A stretch of DNA of 64,000 bases, from positions 1 through 64,000 of the forward strand of contig JAIPDI010000004.1 of assembly GCA_021737785.1 (NCBI GenBank), read 5' to 3'. Origin of the DNA: Deltaproteobacteria bacterium. GTDB lineage: Bacteria; Desulfobacterota; DSM-4660; Desulfatiglandales; Desulfatiglandaceae. Positions 43,906 to 52,769 of this stretch are shown one piece after another. A program made the translations under genes and the position numbers. Each line of letters opens with the position of its first letter. Within the stretch, counting starts at the first letter, position 1. Under the pieces are notes generated by a model. The model was given only the letters and a program-made list of their open reading frames with translations. It made no database searches and was not told where the DNA came from.

Positions 43906-45765
43906 CTATGCTGCCACAATAGCCCCCTTGGGGCAGATCTCCAGGCAGACGCCGCACTGGGCGCAGAGGGCCTGGTTGACGGCGGTGTGACCCAGGGTTT
44001 CATCCCTGTAGAGGGCCGGACATTCAAACCGGTCCAGGCAGAAGTTGCAATCCACGCAATCGTCCGTGACCGTGACCTTCACCTTTTTCGGAATGGCCGC
44101 TCCCCTGTAGGCAATGACGCAGGGATGGCGGGCGATAATAACGGCGATCCCCCCGTCCGGATCATTTACATGCGCAACGGCCTTTTTGATCAGTTTGACC
44201 ATCCCCTTCACGTCGTAGGGATCGATCTCCTCGATAAAGTCGACCCCGCATCCGGCCACGACCCTCTCCAGGGGAATGGCCTTTCCCCGGCTGCCGTCCG
44301 CCCGGATTCCCAGGCCCGGGGTAGGCTGCATCCCGGTCATGGCGGTGGTCTGGTTGTCGAGAATCACCAGGATGAATCGCGCGTCGTTGTAAACTGCATT
44401 CAACAGCCCTGCGGTGCCGGAATGATAAAAGGTGGAATCCCCGATGGTGGCCACGATCGGCTGATCGATCCGGTCCTGGGCAAAGGAATGGTAAAAGCCG
44501 GAGGCCATGGTGATGCCGGCGCCCATATCGAGACAGGTATCGACGCCCCCCAGGTTGAGCCCCAAGGTATAGCAGCCGATGTCCGAGGTGAATATCGCCT
44601 TCGGCCGGGCCTTACGAATGGCAAAAAAGGAGGCCCGGTGGGGACAGCCGGGACAGAGGGTCGGTTTGCGTATGGGGAGCTTGAGGCCCTTGACCAGTTG
44701 GGCCGCTCCCCCATTCTCACCGCTTTTAAAGCCCCTGAGATCGAGTGATGTGAGCGTCAGGTCGATCACTCCATAAACGGCCTCGGGCACCAGTTCCCCT
44801 TCAGACGGAACATGGCCCGAGAGTCGACCCAACACCTTTTTGCGATCCCTGAGAAAATACTCGATCACGGTGTCGGTCTCCTCGACCACGAGCACCTTGT
44901 CGCAGGCAGACATGAACTCCGCGGCCAGTCTTTCGGGGAAGGGATAGGGCGCACACAGCTTCAGCACCGGAATATCGTCGCGGTCTTCTTCCGCCAGAAT
45001 ATCCTTCACCACGGCGTAAGAGACCCCCGCAGCCAGGATTCCCAGAGGATACTGCTTTCCCTCTGTCAGGTTGTGAAAATTGTATGGGGCAAGCGTATCG
45101 AATCGCTGACCGATGTCTTTCAGTTTCCGGTTCAGTTCACCGTGGAGAATGAACCGGAACCGTGGGGTTGCCGCCCATCGGCCCGGGTCCTTTTCAAAGG
45201 ACGCCTTTTGTTCATTACGGGGAATCTCCCTCCGAACCAGGTCCTGTCGCGCATGACATACCCGGATGGCGGGTCTCAAGATAACGGGAATCTCGAATTC
45301 TTCTGAAAGGGCGAGGGCAAGGCCGGCCATCTGCCGGGCCTCTTCAGGGTCGGACGGATCCAGGACCGGCACCTTGGCAAAACGGGCCATGAGCCGGGTA
45401 TCCTGCTCTGTCTGCGAGGAATGGGGACCCGGATCATCACAGGAAATGATGACAAACCCGCCCTTCGTTCCGATATAAGCGGCGCTCATGAGAGAGTCTG
45501 CGGCCACATTGAGACCGACCTGTTTCATGCAGCAGGCCGCCCGTTTGCCTGAAACAGCTGCGGCAAATGCATTGTCCAGGGCCACCTTCTCATTGGTCGA
45601 CCATTCCACGTAGGTATTGAGATTTTCTGATTTGACGAGCCGGACCACCTCGGGCAGGATTTCAGAGCTGGGGGTGCCCGGGTAGGAGGTGACCACCTGA
45701 ACCCCTGCCTCAACGAGACCCAATGCAATGGCCCCGTTTCCCAGAAAGATTTCTTCGTGCATCAT
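43906..45765 (-). CDS. iorA: Indolepyruvate:ferredoxin oxidoreductase, alpha subunit
   Basis: A 619-residue TPP enzyme. The N-terminal pyrimidine-binding domain has GNGAIALGLVEAGVQVVTSYPGTPSSE (two adjacent motifs), then KQVGLNVAADSL. The TPP-pyrophosphate domain contains LCPGCPHRASFF, TSDIGCYTLG and ATIGDSTFYHSG. The C-terminus holds two ferredoxin-type cysteine sets (CVDCNFCLDRFECP and CAQCGVCLEICPKGAI). Start at the tandem ATG (45765 or 45762) after AAGGGATAGG; an upstream in-frame codon at 45804 is less likely. Confidence 0.94.
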   Translation of the reverse strand: MMHEEIFLGNGAIALGLVEAGVQVVTSYPGTPSSEILPEVVRLVKSENLNTYVEWSTNEKVALDNAFAAAVSGKRAACCMKQVGLNVAADSLMSAAYIGTKGGFVIISCDDPGPHSSQTEQDTRLMARFAKVPVLDPSDPEEARQMAGLALALSEEFEIPVILRPAIRVCHARQDLVRREIPRNEQKASFEKDPGRWAATPRFRFILHGELNRKLKDIGQRFDTLAPYNFHNLTEGKQYPLGILAAGVSYAVVKDILAEEDRDDIPVLKLCAPYPFPERLAAEFMSACDKVLVVEETDTVIEYFLRDRKKVLGRLSGHVPSEGELVPEAVYGVIDLTLTSLDLRGFKSGENGGAAQLVKGLKLPIRKPTLCPGCPHRASFFAIRKARPKAIFTSDIGCYTLGLNLGGVDTCLDMGAGITMASGFYHSFAQDRIDQPIVATIGDSTFYHSGTAGLLNAVYNDARFILVILDNQTTAMTGMQPTPGLGIRADGSRGKAIPLERVVAGCGVDFIEEIDPYDVKGMVKLIKKAVAHVNDPDGGIAVIIARHPCVIAYRGAAIPKKVKVTVTDDCVDCNFCLDRFECPALYRDETLGHTAVNQALCAQCGVCLEICPKGAIVAA

Positions 45766-45839
45766 ACCTATCCCTTTTTTCTCTGTTTCATGGTTTATCG
45801 CCAATACATCGGACCTTCATGGGGTATCAGGCCCAAGGG

Positions 45840-45882
45840 TTCATCCCGTATCGAGCATCCAGCAACCAGCAACGGTTGCAGA
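45840..45882 (+). repeat. Short heptamer array upstream of iorA
   Basis: Units on the plus strand: gagcatc, cagcaac, cagcaac, with flanking partial units. The same CAGNATC/GAGCATC family ends the composite elements at 32654 and 39727. It lies in the divergent gap between iorA and the ATPase gene. Confidence 0.6.
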
Positions 45883-46041
45883 AGCCTAGTCGCTCCGGAG
45901 CATAAAGTCAAGTAGTGAGGCGGCCGGGCCGCAGACCTCCTGGAGTTTTTCAGGGGGCATTTCCGACGGTTGACAGGAGGAGGGTAATTTCCTATACTGG
46001 CACAGGCACAAACCCCATTCAATGCTTTTATGGAGATTCGG

Positions 46042-46761
46042 ATGCACCTCAAAAAGGTAACGCTTTTCTCTGAAAAATACCCGACCACTGAATACTATCC
46101 CTTCAATCTTCAAGTCCTTCGCCAGACCCGGAGCATCTTGTTTCATGCGCCCGTAACCTTTTTTGTGGGAGAAAACGGTACGGGAAAATCAACACTCCTC
46201 AGGGCCCTCTGTCATCGCTGCGGCATCCATATTTGGCAGGAAGAGCAGCGTCCCCGCGTGGAAATGAATCCCTATGAGGAGTCCCTTTACATGTTTATCA
46301 GGGCTGAATGGTGTAACGGAAGGGTGCCGGGGTCATTCTTCGGGTCTGAGACGTTCAAGGACTTTGCCCAGTATTTAGACGAATGGGCCGCAGTAGATCC
46401 TGAGATGCTCACCTATTTCGGGGGAAAATCCCTCATCACCCAGTCCCACGGCCAGTCCCTCATGAGCCTGTTCAGGGCACGCTACCGCATTAGAGGTCTG
46501 TACCTGTTGGATGAACCCGAGACCGCCCTGTCCCCCAGGAGCCAGTTAGAACTGCTCAAGGTACTGAACGATATGGGAAAAGCGGGACACGCCCAATTTA
46601 TCATCGCCACGCACTCGCCGATTCTGCTGGCATCCCCCGGAGCGGCCATTGTCAGTTTTGATGCCGTGCCGGTCCGGGAGATCGCCTACGAGGAGACCGA
46701 GCACTACCGGATCTATCACCGTTTTATGACCGACCGGGCCGCCTTTTTGAACCATTTGTAA
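46042..46761 (+). CDS. AAA/ABC-type ATPase (COG3910-like)
   Basis: A 239-residue stand-alone ATPase. Walker A is FFVGENGTGKSTLL, the signature-like helix is SHGQSLMSLF, Walker B is LYLLDEPETALSPRSQ, and the switch His is in FIIATHSPILL. This order is typical of small ABC-fold ATPases without membrane partner, related to RecF/SMC-type heads. The ATG at 46042 is preceded by GGAG; the open frame begins at 46030. It is divergent from iorA. Function unknown. Confidence 0.83.
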   Translation: MHLKKVTLFSEKYPTTEYYPFNLQVLRQTRSILFHAPVTFFVGENGTGKSTLLRALCHRCGIHIWQEEQRPRVEMNPYEESLYMFIRAEWCNGRVPGSFFGSETFKDFAQYLDEWAAVDPEMLTYFGGKSLITQSHGQSLMSLFRARYRIRGLYLLDEPETALSPRSQLELLKVLNDMGKAGHAQFIIATHSPILLASPGAAIVSFDAVPVREIAYEETEHYRIYHRFMTDRAAFLNHL

Positions 46762-46775
46762 TCTCATGTGGGACC

Positions 46776-46920
46776 GGTTTCTGGATGCTCGATCCTGGAT
46801 ACTGGATGCTCGATGCTGGTTGCTGGATTCTGGTCCCTCTTCGCTGGGAACTGCTTACTCCTTCCTGCCTACTCCTTACTCCCTACTGCCTGCTCCCCGC
46901 TTCGCACGTCTTTGCTCTTG
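46776..46920 (-). repeat. Third composite heptamer repeat element
   Basis: On the minus strand it follows the stop of the small Cys-rich gene: a gagcagg/agtaggg/agtaagg module, the core TTCCCAGCGAAGAGG, then ccagaatccagcaacc and gagcatc, cagtatc units. The order matches the elements at 32654 and 39727 but the CCCGC hairpin block is missing. It lies between the ATPase gene and the convergent small gene. Confidence 0.8.
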
Positions 46921-46931
46921 GCCTTTCGTGG

Positions 46932-47228
46932 TCAAGGCTCTTCTGAATCAGCGGATTTTCCGGTGTGTTTCTTTGCCTGTTCAATCAATTCGATAAGGGA
47001 AACGGTTTTTGTCTTGTCAGAACGGGTAAAGGCCCTTTCCCACTCTTCGGGTGAAAGCGCTTCTCTCAAATAATCTTCGACCATAAAATGGGGATACCAG
47101 CAGTCCAGGGTCTTAAAACAGGGAAGGCCGTGGTTTTCCCTGCGGCAATAGGAAAAATAGATCTGATGACCCAATCTGGGGCAACGGATCATGTACTCAT
47201 CATTCGGCGGTGTACTTTCCCTTTTCAT
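46932..47228 (-). CDS. Small cysteine-containing protein of unknown function
   Basis: A 98-residue protein (MKRESTPPNDEYMIRCPRLG). Four cysteines follow C-x12-C-x8-C-x5-C in RCPRLGHQIYFSYCRREN and GLPCFKTLDCWYPHF, a pattern that could bind zinc or an Fe-S cluster. The C-terminal part is a charged helix (DYLREALSPEEWERAF) with a low-complexity end. An ATG at 47234 is an alternative start. It is downstream of trpB2 on the same strand after a terminator-like hairpin. I do not recognise the family. Confidence 0.6.
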   Translation of the reverse strand: MKRESTPPNDEYMIRCPRLGHQIYFSYCRRENHGLPCFKTLDCWYPHFMVEDYLREALSPEEWERAFTRSDKTKTVSLIELIEQAKKHTGKSADSEEP

Positions 47229-47305
47229 GACCATCTCACGTGAAAGGTTTGGAGGTTCAGGGGGCCGCGTGCAGGTTGGGTCGGGGAGAACACGGCCCAC
47301 GCCTG

Positions 47306-47345
47306 AAAAAATGCTGCCGGAGGACAGGGCATCGACCTCCGGCAG
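47306..47345 (-). terminator. Rho-independent terminator of trpB2
   Basis: On the minus strand CTGCCGGAGG (47345-47336) pairs perfectly with CCTCCGGCAG (47323-47314) around a 12-base loop, followed by CATTTTTTC. It begins 35 bases after the trpB2 stop. Confidence 0.85.
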
Positions 47346-47379
47346 CGACGGTTCAGTTTGCCATCAGTGTCCGGATGGC

Positions 47380-48765
47380 CTATAGATGCGGCGGCTGGTA
47401 CTGCTTCGGCTTGGGCAGAGGCCCAATGTCTTCCAGTGCCCGTTTGATCTCCTCTGCCGGCAGGGGGTAATCCTTTAACTGGCCCTCGAAATAGGCCTGA
47501 TAGGCCGCCATGTCCACCAGACCATGCCCGCTCCAGTTGAAAAGGATGACCTTTTCTTTCCCTTCCTCTTTGGCCTTGAGGGCCTCGCGGATGACCATGG
47601 CGATGGCATGGTTGCATTCGGGTGCGCTGATGAACCCTTCGGTCCTGGCAAAGGTAACGCCCGCCTCAAAGGTCTCCAGTTGATGGATCGCCTCGGGCCG
47701 GATCAGGTTGTCGACAATGAGCTGGCTGATAATCGGGGCCATCCCGTGATAGCGGAGCCCGCCGGCATGAATCGGGGCCGGGATAAAGTTGTGACCGAGG
47801 GTATGCATGGGCAGGAGCGGCGTCATCTGTACCGTATCCCCGAAGTCATAGGCAAAAGGGCCTGCAGTCATTGTGGGACAGGAACTCGGTTCTACGCCGA
47901 TAATGTCGATGTCCTTTCCGTGAATCTTGTCGCAGACAAAGGGGAGGCAGTTCCCTGCAAAATTGCTCCCGCCGCCGGCGCAGCCGATCACCACGTCGGG
48001 GTAGTCGCCGGCAATGGCCATCTGTTTCTGGGTCTCAAGACCGTTGATGGTCTGGTGAAGCATCACATGGTTCAGGACGCTGCCCAGGGAATACTTGGCG
48101 TCCTTGTCCCCGACCGCGGCCTCCACTGCCTCGCTGATGGCGATGCCCAGGCTTCCGGGGGAATCCGGGTTCTCGGCCAGGATCTTGCGTCCCGATTCCG
48201 TCTCGGTGCTGGGGCTTGCCACGCAGTTGGCGCCCCATGTCTGCATCATGAGCTTTCGATACGGTTTGTGGTTGAAGCTGATCCTCACCATAAAGACCTT
48301 GCATTCCAGCCCGAAAAAGGCGCAGCACATGGCCAGGGCGCTTCCCCACTGGCCCGCGCCGGTCTCCGTGGTAATCCTTTTGGTGCCGGCCACCTTATTA
48401 TAATAGGCCTGTGCAATGGCCGTATTGGGTTTGTGGCTCCCGGCCGGGCTGACGCCCTCATTCTTATAGTAGATCTTGGCAGGTGTTCCGAGGTGTTTCT
48501 CGAGATTATAGGCCCTGTAAAGGGGGGTGGGCCGCCAGATGACATATTTTTCCAGGACCTCCTGAGGGATGTCGATCCATCTCTCGGTGCTTACTTCCTG
48601 CTCGATCAGATTCATGGGGAAGATGGGGGACAGATCATCAGGCCCGACAGGTTGACCGGTCCCCGGATGAAGCGGCGGTTCCATCGGTGTGGGCATATCT
48701 GCCATGATGTTGTACCATTGACGCGGCAATTCCGACTCGGGTAGAAAAATCTTTTTGACCTCCAT
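47380..48765 (-). CDS. trpB: TrpB2-type tryptophan synthase beta chain
   Basis: A 461-residue PLP enzyme of the TrpB2 (TIGR01415) group, which is about 50 residues longer than TrpB1 and works without TrpA. The N-terminal part [20 protein letters not shown], the PLP lysine K112 in [31 protein letters not shown], and the phosphate loop [12 protein letters not shown] are all visible. It converts indole and serine to tryptophan. AGGAGG lies ahead of the ATG. No trpA or other trp gene is nearby. The iorAB genes lie about 1.5 kb away, which hints at indole or aryl-acid salvage. Confidence 0.92.
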   Translation of the reverse strand: MEVKKIFLPESELPRQWYNIMADMPTPMEPPLHPGTGQPVGPDDLSPIFPMNLIEQEVSTERWIDIPQEVLEKYVIWRPTPLYRAYNLEKHLGTPAKIYYKNEGVSPAGSHKPNTAIAQAYYNKVAGTKRITTETGAGQWGSALAMCCAFFGLECKVFMVRISFNHKPYRKLMMQTWGANCVASPSTETESGRKILAENPDSPGSLGIAISEAVEAAVGDKDAKYSLGSVLNHVMLHQTINGLETQKQMAIAGDYPDVVIGCAGGGSNFAGNCLPFVCDKIHGKDIDIIGVEPSSCPTMTAGPFAYDFGDTVQMTPLLPMHTLGHNFIPAPIHAGGLRYHGMAPIISQLIVDNLIRPEAIHQLETFEAGVTFARTEGFISAPECNHAIAMVIREALKAKEEGKEKVILFNWSGHGLVDMAAYQAYFEGQLKDYPLPAEEIKRALEDIGPLPKPKQYQPPHL

Positions 48766-49128
48766 AGTTCCTCCTTTTCTCTTCCATGAATGATGTTATG
48801 TGTTCTGATCCATGGCCCATGTGCCGCGGATCGGCCTTACCTCATTCTTAGGGTCTGAGAAACACTTCCCGGTTATCGGACACACGTGCAACCCTTTGAA
48901 GCGAGTACGAATCCGGGCGTAACAGAGAAATTGAAACCAACTTTTTGGGTTTGATTGAGCTGGAGAATAATTTGTAAAGAGTTATCGAGTCGTCGGGTCT
49001 TTAGTGCGGGAGATCGGGTACAAAGGAATCCGCCGGATCCTGACCGCATCAAATTGCGCAACCATGGCGCCGAAACGAATACTATGCGAGAAAAACAGAT
49101 CAGAGGGTAAAGGGTTTATTCCTTAAAG
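48766..49128. other. Gap between trpB2 and the beta-CASP gene
   Basis: About 360 bases with no supported gene. A minus-strand frame of 62 codons (48873-49061) is open but lacks a ribosome-binding site and relatives known to me. The trpB2 promoter must be here. I looked for a T-box or Trp leader peptide and found none. Confidence 0.5.
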
Positions 49129-50736
49129 TCAAGGACCAAAAACCGATTTCAGTTCGTCCTGGATGTATTTGAGGCGGTCGATCTCCTCTTCTCCCATATC
49201 CTTGTCTACCTCTGTTGATTTGATCTTCTTGCGCAAGGCCTTGAGTTCATTCTCCAGGTCGATGAGGGTATTCAGCATGGTGGTTTTCACGTCCGGGGTC
49301 TCCTCCTCGGCCGGGGGATTCTCCCATGCCAGATCCTTCGGTTTGAGGATAAGACGCTCTTTCCACATCGGGATATGGGCGATCAGGTGGAGCCTTTCCT
49401 GGATCTTCTCTGCCAGGGCCGTACTGGCGGCAGCCTCCCCGTGCACCACGAAGACCTTGGGGTTGGATTCGAAATGAGACACCCACGCCAAAAGGTCCTC
49501 CTGGTCGGCATGGGCCGAAAAGCCGCCGATGGTGAAGACCCTGGCCCTGACCGCCACGTTCTCTCTGAATATCTTGACCTGCTTTGCGCCGTCTACTATC
49601 TTGCGGCCGGTGGTCCCCTTGGCCTGAAATCCCACGATCACAATGCTGGCGCCCGGGCGCCAGAGATTGTGCTTGAGGTGATGCTTGATCCGGCCTGCCG
49701 TACACATGCCGCTTCCGGCAATCACAATGGCTGGTCCCGATGCCTCGTTAATGGCCATGGATTCTTTTGTGCTGGGGGTGAAGTGGAGGTTGGGCATTCC
49801 GAAGGGGTCATAACCGGAATCGACAATGGCAAGGGCCTCTTCATCGTAGCACTTCTTGTTCTTCCGGAAGATCTCCGTCGCCTTTATGGCCAGTGGACTG
49901 TCCAGGTAGATGGGGATGTCCGGGATCAGGCCGTTGCGGAGAAATTCACCCAGAATATAGAGGATTTCCTGAGTTCTTTCCACGGCAAAGGCCGGGATAA
50001 TGATCTTCTCTCCGGCTGCTGCGCTGTACCTTATGGCCTCAACCAGTTCCTTCTTGCTCTCTTCAAATGTACGATGGATGCGGTTACCGTAGGTGGATTC
50101 CACAAACAGATAGTCGGCGTTAAAGATCTCCCGCGGGTCCCTGACGATCAGCTGTTCTTTTTTGCCCAGATCTCCGGAAAAGACCATCTTGAGCGCATCT
50201 TTCCCATCTTCCACCCAGAGTTCCAGAATGGAAGAGCCCAGGATATGCCCGGCATTCCTCAGCCGGGCCTTGACACCCGGCTCGATCGTGATGATCTGGT
50301 TTTTTTCGGTGGGATGCAGATATTTCAGGCTTGCCTCAGCGTCCTCCGTGGTATACAGGGGCGCCACATCCACTCCGGCCTGGCGTTTGTTCTTGCGGGT
50401 CTGCCACTCGGCATCCATTTCCTGGATGTGGGCCGCATCCAAGAGCATGATCTCGCACAGCTCTGCAGTCGGCGGGGAGGTGATGATCTTCCCTTGAAAC
50501 CCATCCTTCACCAGCTTCGGGATTCGACCACTGTGGTCAATATGGGCGTGGGTCAAGAAAAGGGTCTCGATCTCTTTCGGGTCAAACCCCCAGTCTCCCC
50601 TGTTCCGCTCCTCCATCTGCCGTCCGCCCTGAAAAAGCCCGCAGTCTACGAGGACCTTTTTTTTGGCCGGCGACTCCACCAGATAACACGATCCGGTCAC
50701 GGATCCTGCCCCTCCAAGACATGTTACACGAATCAT
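49129..50736 (-). CDS. Beta-CASP metallo-beta-lactamase RNase
   Basis: A 535-residue cytoplasmic RNase of the CPSF/beta-CASP group. The MBL part has TCLGGAGSVTGSCYLVE, FLTHAHIDHSGRIPKLV (metal site), NAGHILGSSILEL and VFSGDLGKKEQL. The CASP part contains VESTYGNRIH, PAFAVERTQEILYIL, GSGMCTAGRIKHHL and the late FSAHADQEDLLAW. The C-terminus is a charged coiled region. It is typical of bacterial proteins acting on RNA ends, with unknown exact substrate. The leader contains repeat array sequence. Confidence 0.9.
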   Translation of the reverse strand: MIRVTCLGGAGSVTGSCYLVESPAKKKVLVDCGLFQGGRQMEERNRGDWGFDPKEIETLFLTHAHIDHSGRIPKLVKDGFQGKIITSPPTAELCEIMLLDAAHIQEMDAEWQTRKNKRQAGVDVAPLYTTEDAEASLKYLHPTEKNQIITIEPGVKARLRNAGHILGSSILELWVEDGKDALKMVFSGDLGKKEQLIVRDPREIFNADYLFVESTYGNRIHRTFEESKKELVEAIRYSAAAGEKIIIPAFAVERTQEILYILGEFLRNGLIPDIPIYLDSPLAIKATEIFRKNKKCYDEEALAIVDSGYDPFGMPNLHFTPSTKESMAINEASGPAIVIAGSGMCTAGRIKHHLKHNLWRPGASIVIVGFQAKGTTGRKIVDGAKQVKIFRENVAVRARVFTIGGFSAHADQEDLLAWVSHFESNPKVFVVHGEAAASTALAEKIQERLHLIAHIPMWKERLILKPKDLAWENPPAEEETPDVKTTMLNTLIDLENELKALRKKIKSTEVDKDMGEEEIDRLKYIQDELKSVFGP

Positions 50737-50762
50737 CGGGATCTCCTTAATTTTAAGTCAGG

Positions 50763-50940
50763 CGCCCCGCAAACGGACGCGGGATCTTCGACAAGGCACG
50801 AGGCACGAGGTGTGAGGCGTTAGGCGCAAATAGCAGGGAGCAACGAGTATCCAGAAACGAGAAACGAGCACCCACCATTCTCAATTCCCAAATCCCTGAA
50901 TCCCTGAATCCCTGAATCCCTCAATTCCTAAATTCCTCAT
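50763..50940 (-). repeat. Octamer plus heptamer array after kamA
   Basis: On the minus strand, kamA runs into units aatttagg and aattgagg; the TGA of the second is the kamA stop, so the last codons (EEFRN) are repeat-encoded. Then come units gattcagg, gattcagg, gattcagg, gatttggg, a ggatactcgttgctccctgc block as in the HNH-hypE gap, and heptamers (gcgccta, acgcctc, acacctc, gtgcctc). It ends shortly before the beta-CASP ribosome-binding site. Confidence 0.88.
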
Positions 50941-52006
50941 CCAAAACCGGGTGCCGGTAGGTTTTCCCCGCATAGTTTCTGGCGACAAGGGTGTGGCTAT
51001 CCCTTTGAAGCACATATTCCGGCAGGAGCGGGACTTTCCCTCCGCCGCCCAGGAGATCCACGGCAAAATGGGGCACGCACAGGCCCGAGGTATGGCCCTG
51101 AAGTGCGGACATTATCTCCAGCCCCCTGTTGACGGGCGTCCAGAAGTGGGATGTGCCCTTTGCCGGATCTGCCACGAACAGATAATAGGGCCGGACACGG
51201 ATTGTCAAGAGTTTTTGTACCAATCTCTTCATGACGCCGGGATCGTCATTCACGCCCCTGAGGAGCACGGTCTGGCAGCCCAGGGGGATGCCTGCATCGG
51301 CCAACCTGCTGCAGGCCAGTGAGGAGGCTTCGGTAATCTCATCGGGATGATTGAAATGGGTATTGATATAGAGCGGTTTGAATGCCCCCAACATACGCGC
51401 CAGCTGGGTGGTGATCCGATGGGGGAGAGTGCAGGGGATCCGCGTGCCGATTCGGATGATCTCTACATGGGGCATGGCCCGCAGATCCGTCAGGATGCGC
51501 GCCAGTTCCCGGTTGCTCAGGAGGAGCGGGTCTCCCCCTGACAGGAGGACATCCCGGATCTCCCGGTGTCCGTTGATGTAGGAAAGGCCTTCCCGTATGG
51601 ATTCCCTGGAGACCATGGAGGCCCGGCCCACCTTCCGCTTCCGGTTACAGAACCGGCAGTACATGGCACAGCCGGAGGATACCAGGAAAAGAACCCGATC
51701 CGGATAGCGATGGGTCAGCCCGGGGACCGGTGAATCCTCCTCTTCATTCAGGGGATCCTCCACGCCGGCCTCATCGGAGATCTCCCGGACATCCGGGATG
51801 CACTGCCTGTAAATGGGATCGCCCTTTGTTTTCACAAGGCCCAGATAATAGGGGTTGACCCGCATCGGATACCGGGCCGTCACCTCCTTCAGATGGTCCC
51901 TGTCCACCTCGATGGATTCCGGCAGGTCCTCGGGGGCGGTGATGCTTTCAGAAAGGATCGTTCTCCATGATGCGCCTTTGCCGCAGTTCATGTTCCCGGT
52001 TTTCAA
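50921..52006 (-). CDS. KamA-family radical SAM aminomutase
   Basis: A 361-residue PLP-dependent radical SAM enzyme of the lysine 2,3-aminomutase family. The Fe-S cysteines are C113, C117 and C120 in SSGCAMYCRFCNRK. The PLP lysine is K324 in LLGGGGKVPLLP. Asp280 and Asp317, which align with the lysine-binding pair of KamA, are present, so a beta-lysine-type reaction is possible. EpmB is an alternative. The listed start is a TTG with GAGGGG ahead, overlapping the wbqC-like stop; an ATG lies at 51991. The last codons come from a repeat unit. Confidence 0.85.
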   Translation of the reverse strand: MKTGNMNCGKGASWRTILSESITAPEDLPESIEVDRDHLKEVTARYPMRVNPYYLGLVKTKGDPIYRQCIPDVREISDEAGVEDPLNEEEDSPVPGLTHRYPDRVLFLVSSGCAMYCRFCNRKRKVGRASMVSRESIREGLSYINGHREIRDVLLSGGDPLLLSNRELARILTDLRAMPHVEIIRIGTRIPCTLPHRITTQLARMLGAFKPLYINTHFNHPDEITEASSLACSRLADAGIPLGCQTVLLRGVNDDPGVMKRLVQKLLTIRVRPYYLFVADPAKGTSHFWTPVNRGLEIMSALQGHTSGLCVPHFAVDLLGGGGKVPLLPEYVLQRDSHTLVARNYAGKTYRHPVLDEEFRN

Positions 52007-52704
52007 TTTATGCCCCTCGTGCTTTTCAAGAGGAGATCATGCCCCTTGGGTCCGCAGTTGAAGAGGAGATCAAGTGCAGACAGGTTGGGGAGAAACGGTC
52101 CCCATAACTGGGGATACACCGGGGGGCGGGGATTGAAAAATTCCAGGGAGATCCCGGTTCTTTGAAATCGGTCTGCATCGAGATATTTCCCGGCCCCGGC
52201 CTGGGCCAGAAACCGGGTCGCTCCCAGTTCCCTGCAGATGTCCACGGACAGCCGGGGTTCGTCACTGTCGACCCTAAGATCCGACAGAAGGACAACCTTT
52301 GCCGGGATTCGGAGGTGCGCCATCATGTGTTGAATGACGTTCAGATTGAGATCCACAAGCCTGTCGAACCTTTCCGAGAAAAGCCCCTCCATGAAAGGCG
52401 CATGGTCCTCGAAAAAGGGGGCGTTTCTGTAGGCGCTCTTGAGGCTGGCCAGATGTTTTGCAGCCCAGCGGCCTTCATTGCAGATCCTGACCTCATGGAT
52501 TTGCTGCAGACCGAGCCCCTTCTTCCAGACCGGAATGGTCAGCCAGAGGACGCCCTGGTCGTTCTTGAACCGGTTCCGCGTAAGCCAAGTGGTTCCCCTC
52601 GGGAACTGGACCCTGTCCATGAGGACAAGGATGTCCGATTGAAGGGCCTTGGCAAAGAAGCCGGCAAATGGGGCAAAATAGGGCTGATAGGCGGATACGA
52701 TCAT
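52003..52704 (-). CDS. WbqC family protein
   Basis: A 233-residue protein with the WbqC-like signature at the N-terminus: SAYQPYFAPFAGFFAKALQS, then DRVQFPRGTTWLTRNRFKN. Later conserved parts are WLTIPVWKKGLGLQQIHEV and AGAGKYLDADRF. WbqC-like proteins occur in polysaccharide and modified-sugar loci; the reaction is not established. Four-base overlap with the kamA-like gene shows one operon. Confidence 0.85.
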   Translation of the reverse strand: MIVSAYQPYFAPFAGFFAKALQSDILVLMDRVQFPRGTTWLTRNRFKNDQGVLWLTIPVWKKGLGLQQIHEVRICNEGRWAAKHLASLKSAYRNAPFFEDHAPFMEGLFSERFDRLVDLNLNVIQHMMAHLRIPAKVVLLSDLRVDSDEPRLSVDICRELGATRFLAQAGAGKYLDADRFQRTGISLEFFNPRPPVYPQLWGPFLPNLSALDLLFNCGPKGHDLLLKSTRGIN

Positions 52705-52769
52705 GGGAAAAGAGCTATAGTGACTAAAATGACTAAAGTAAGGTTAAGGACCTTTCCACCCGCGTCTGG

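Noticed and set aside
48766-49128. T-box or Trp leader ahead of trpB2
   Set aside because: No T-box core, no Trp-rich leader peptide and no antiterminator hairpin were seen.
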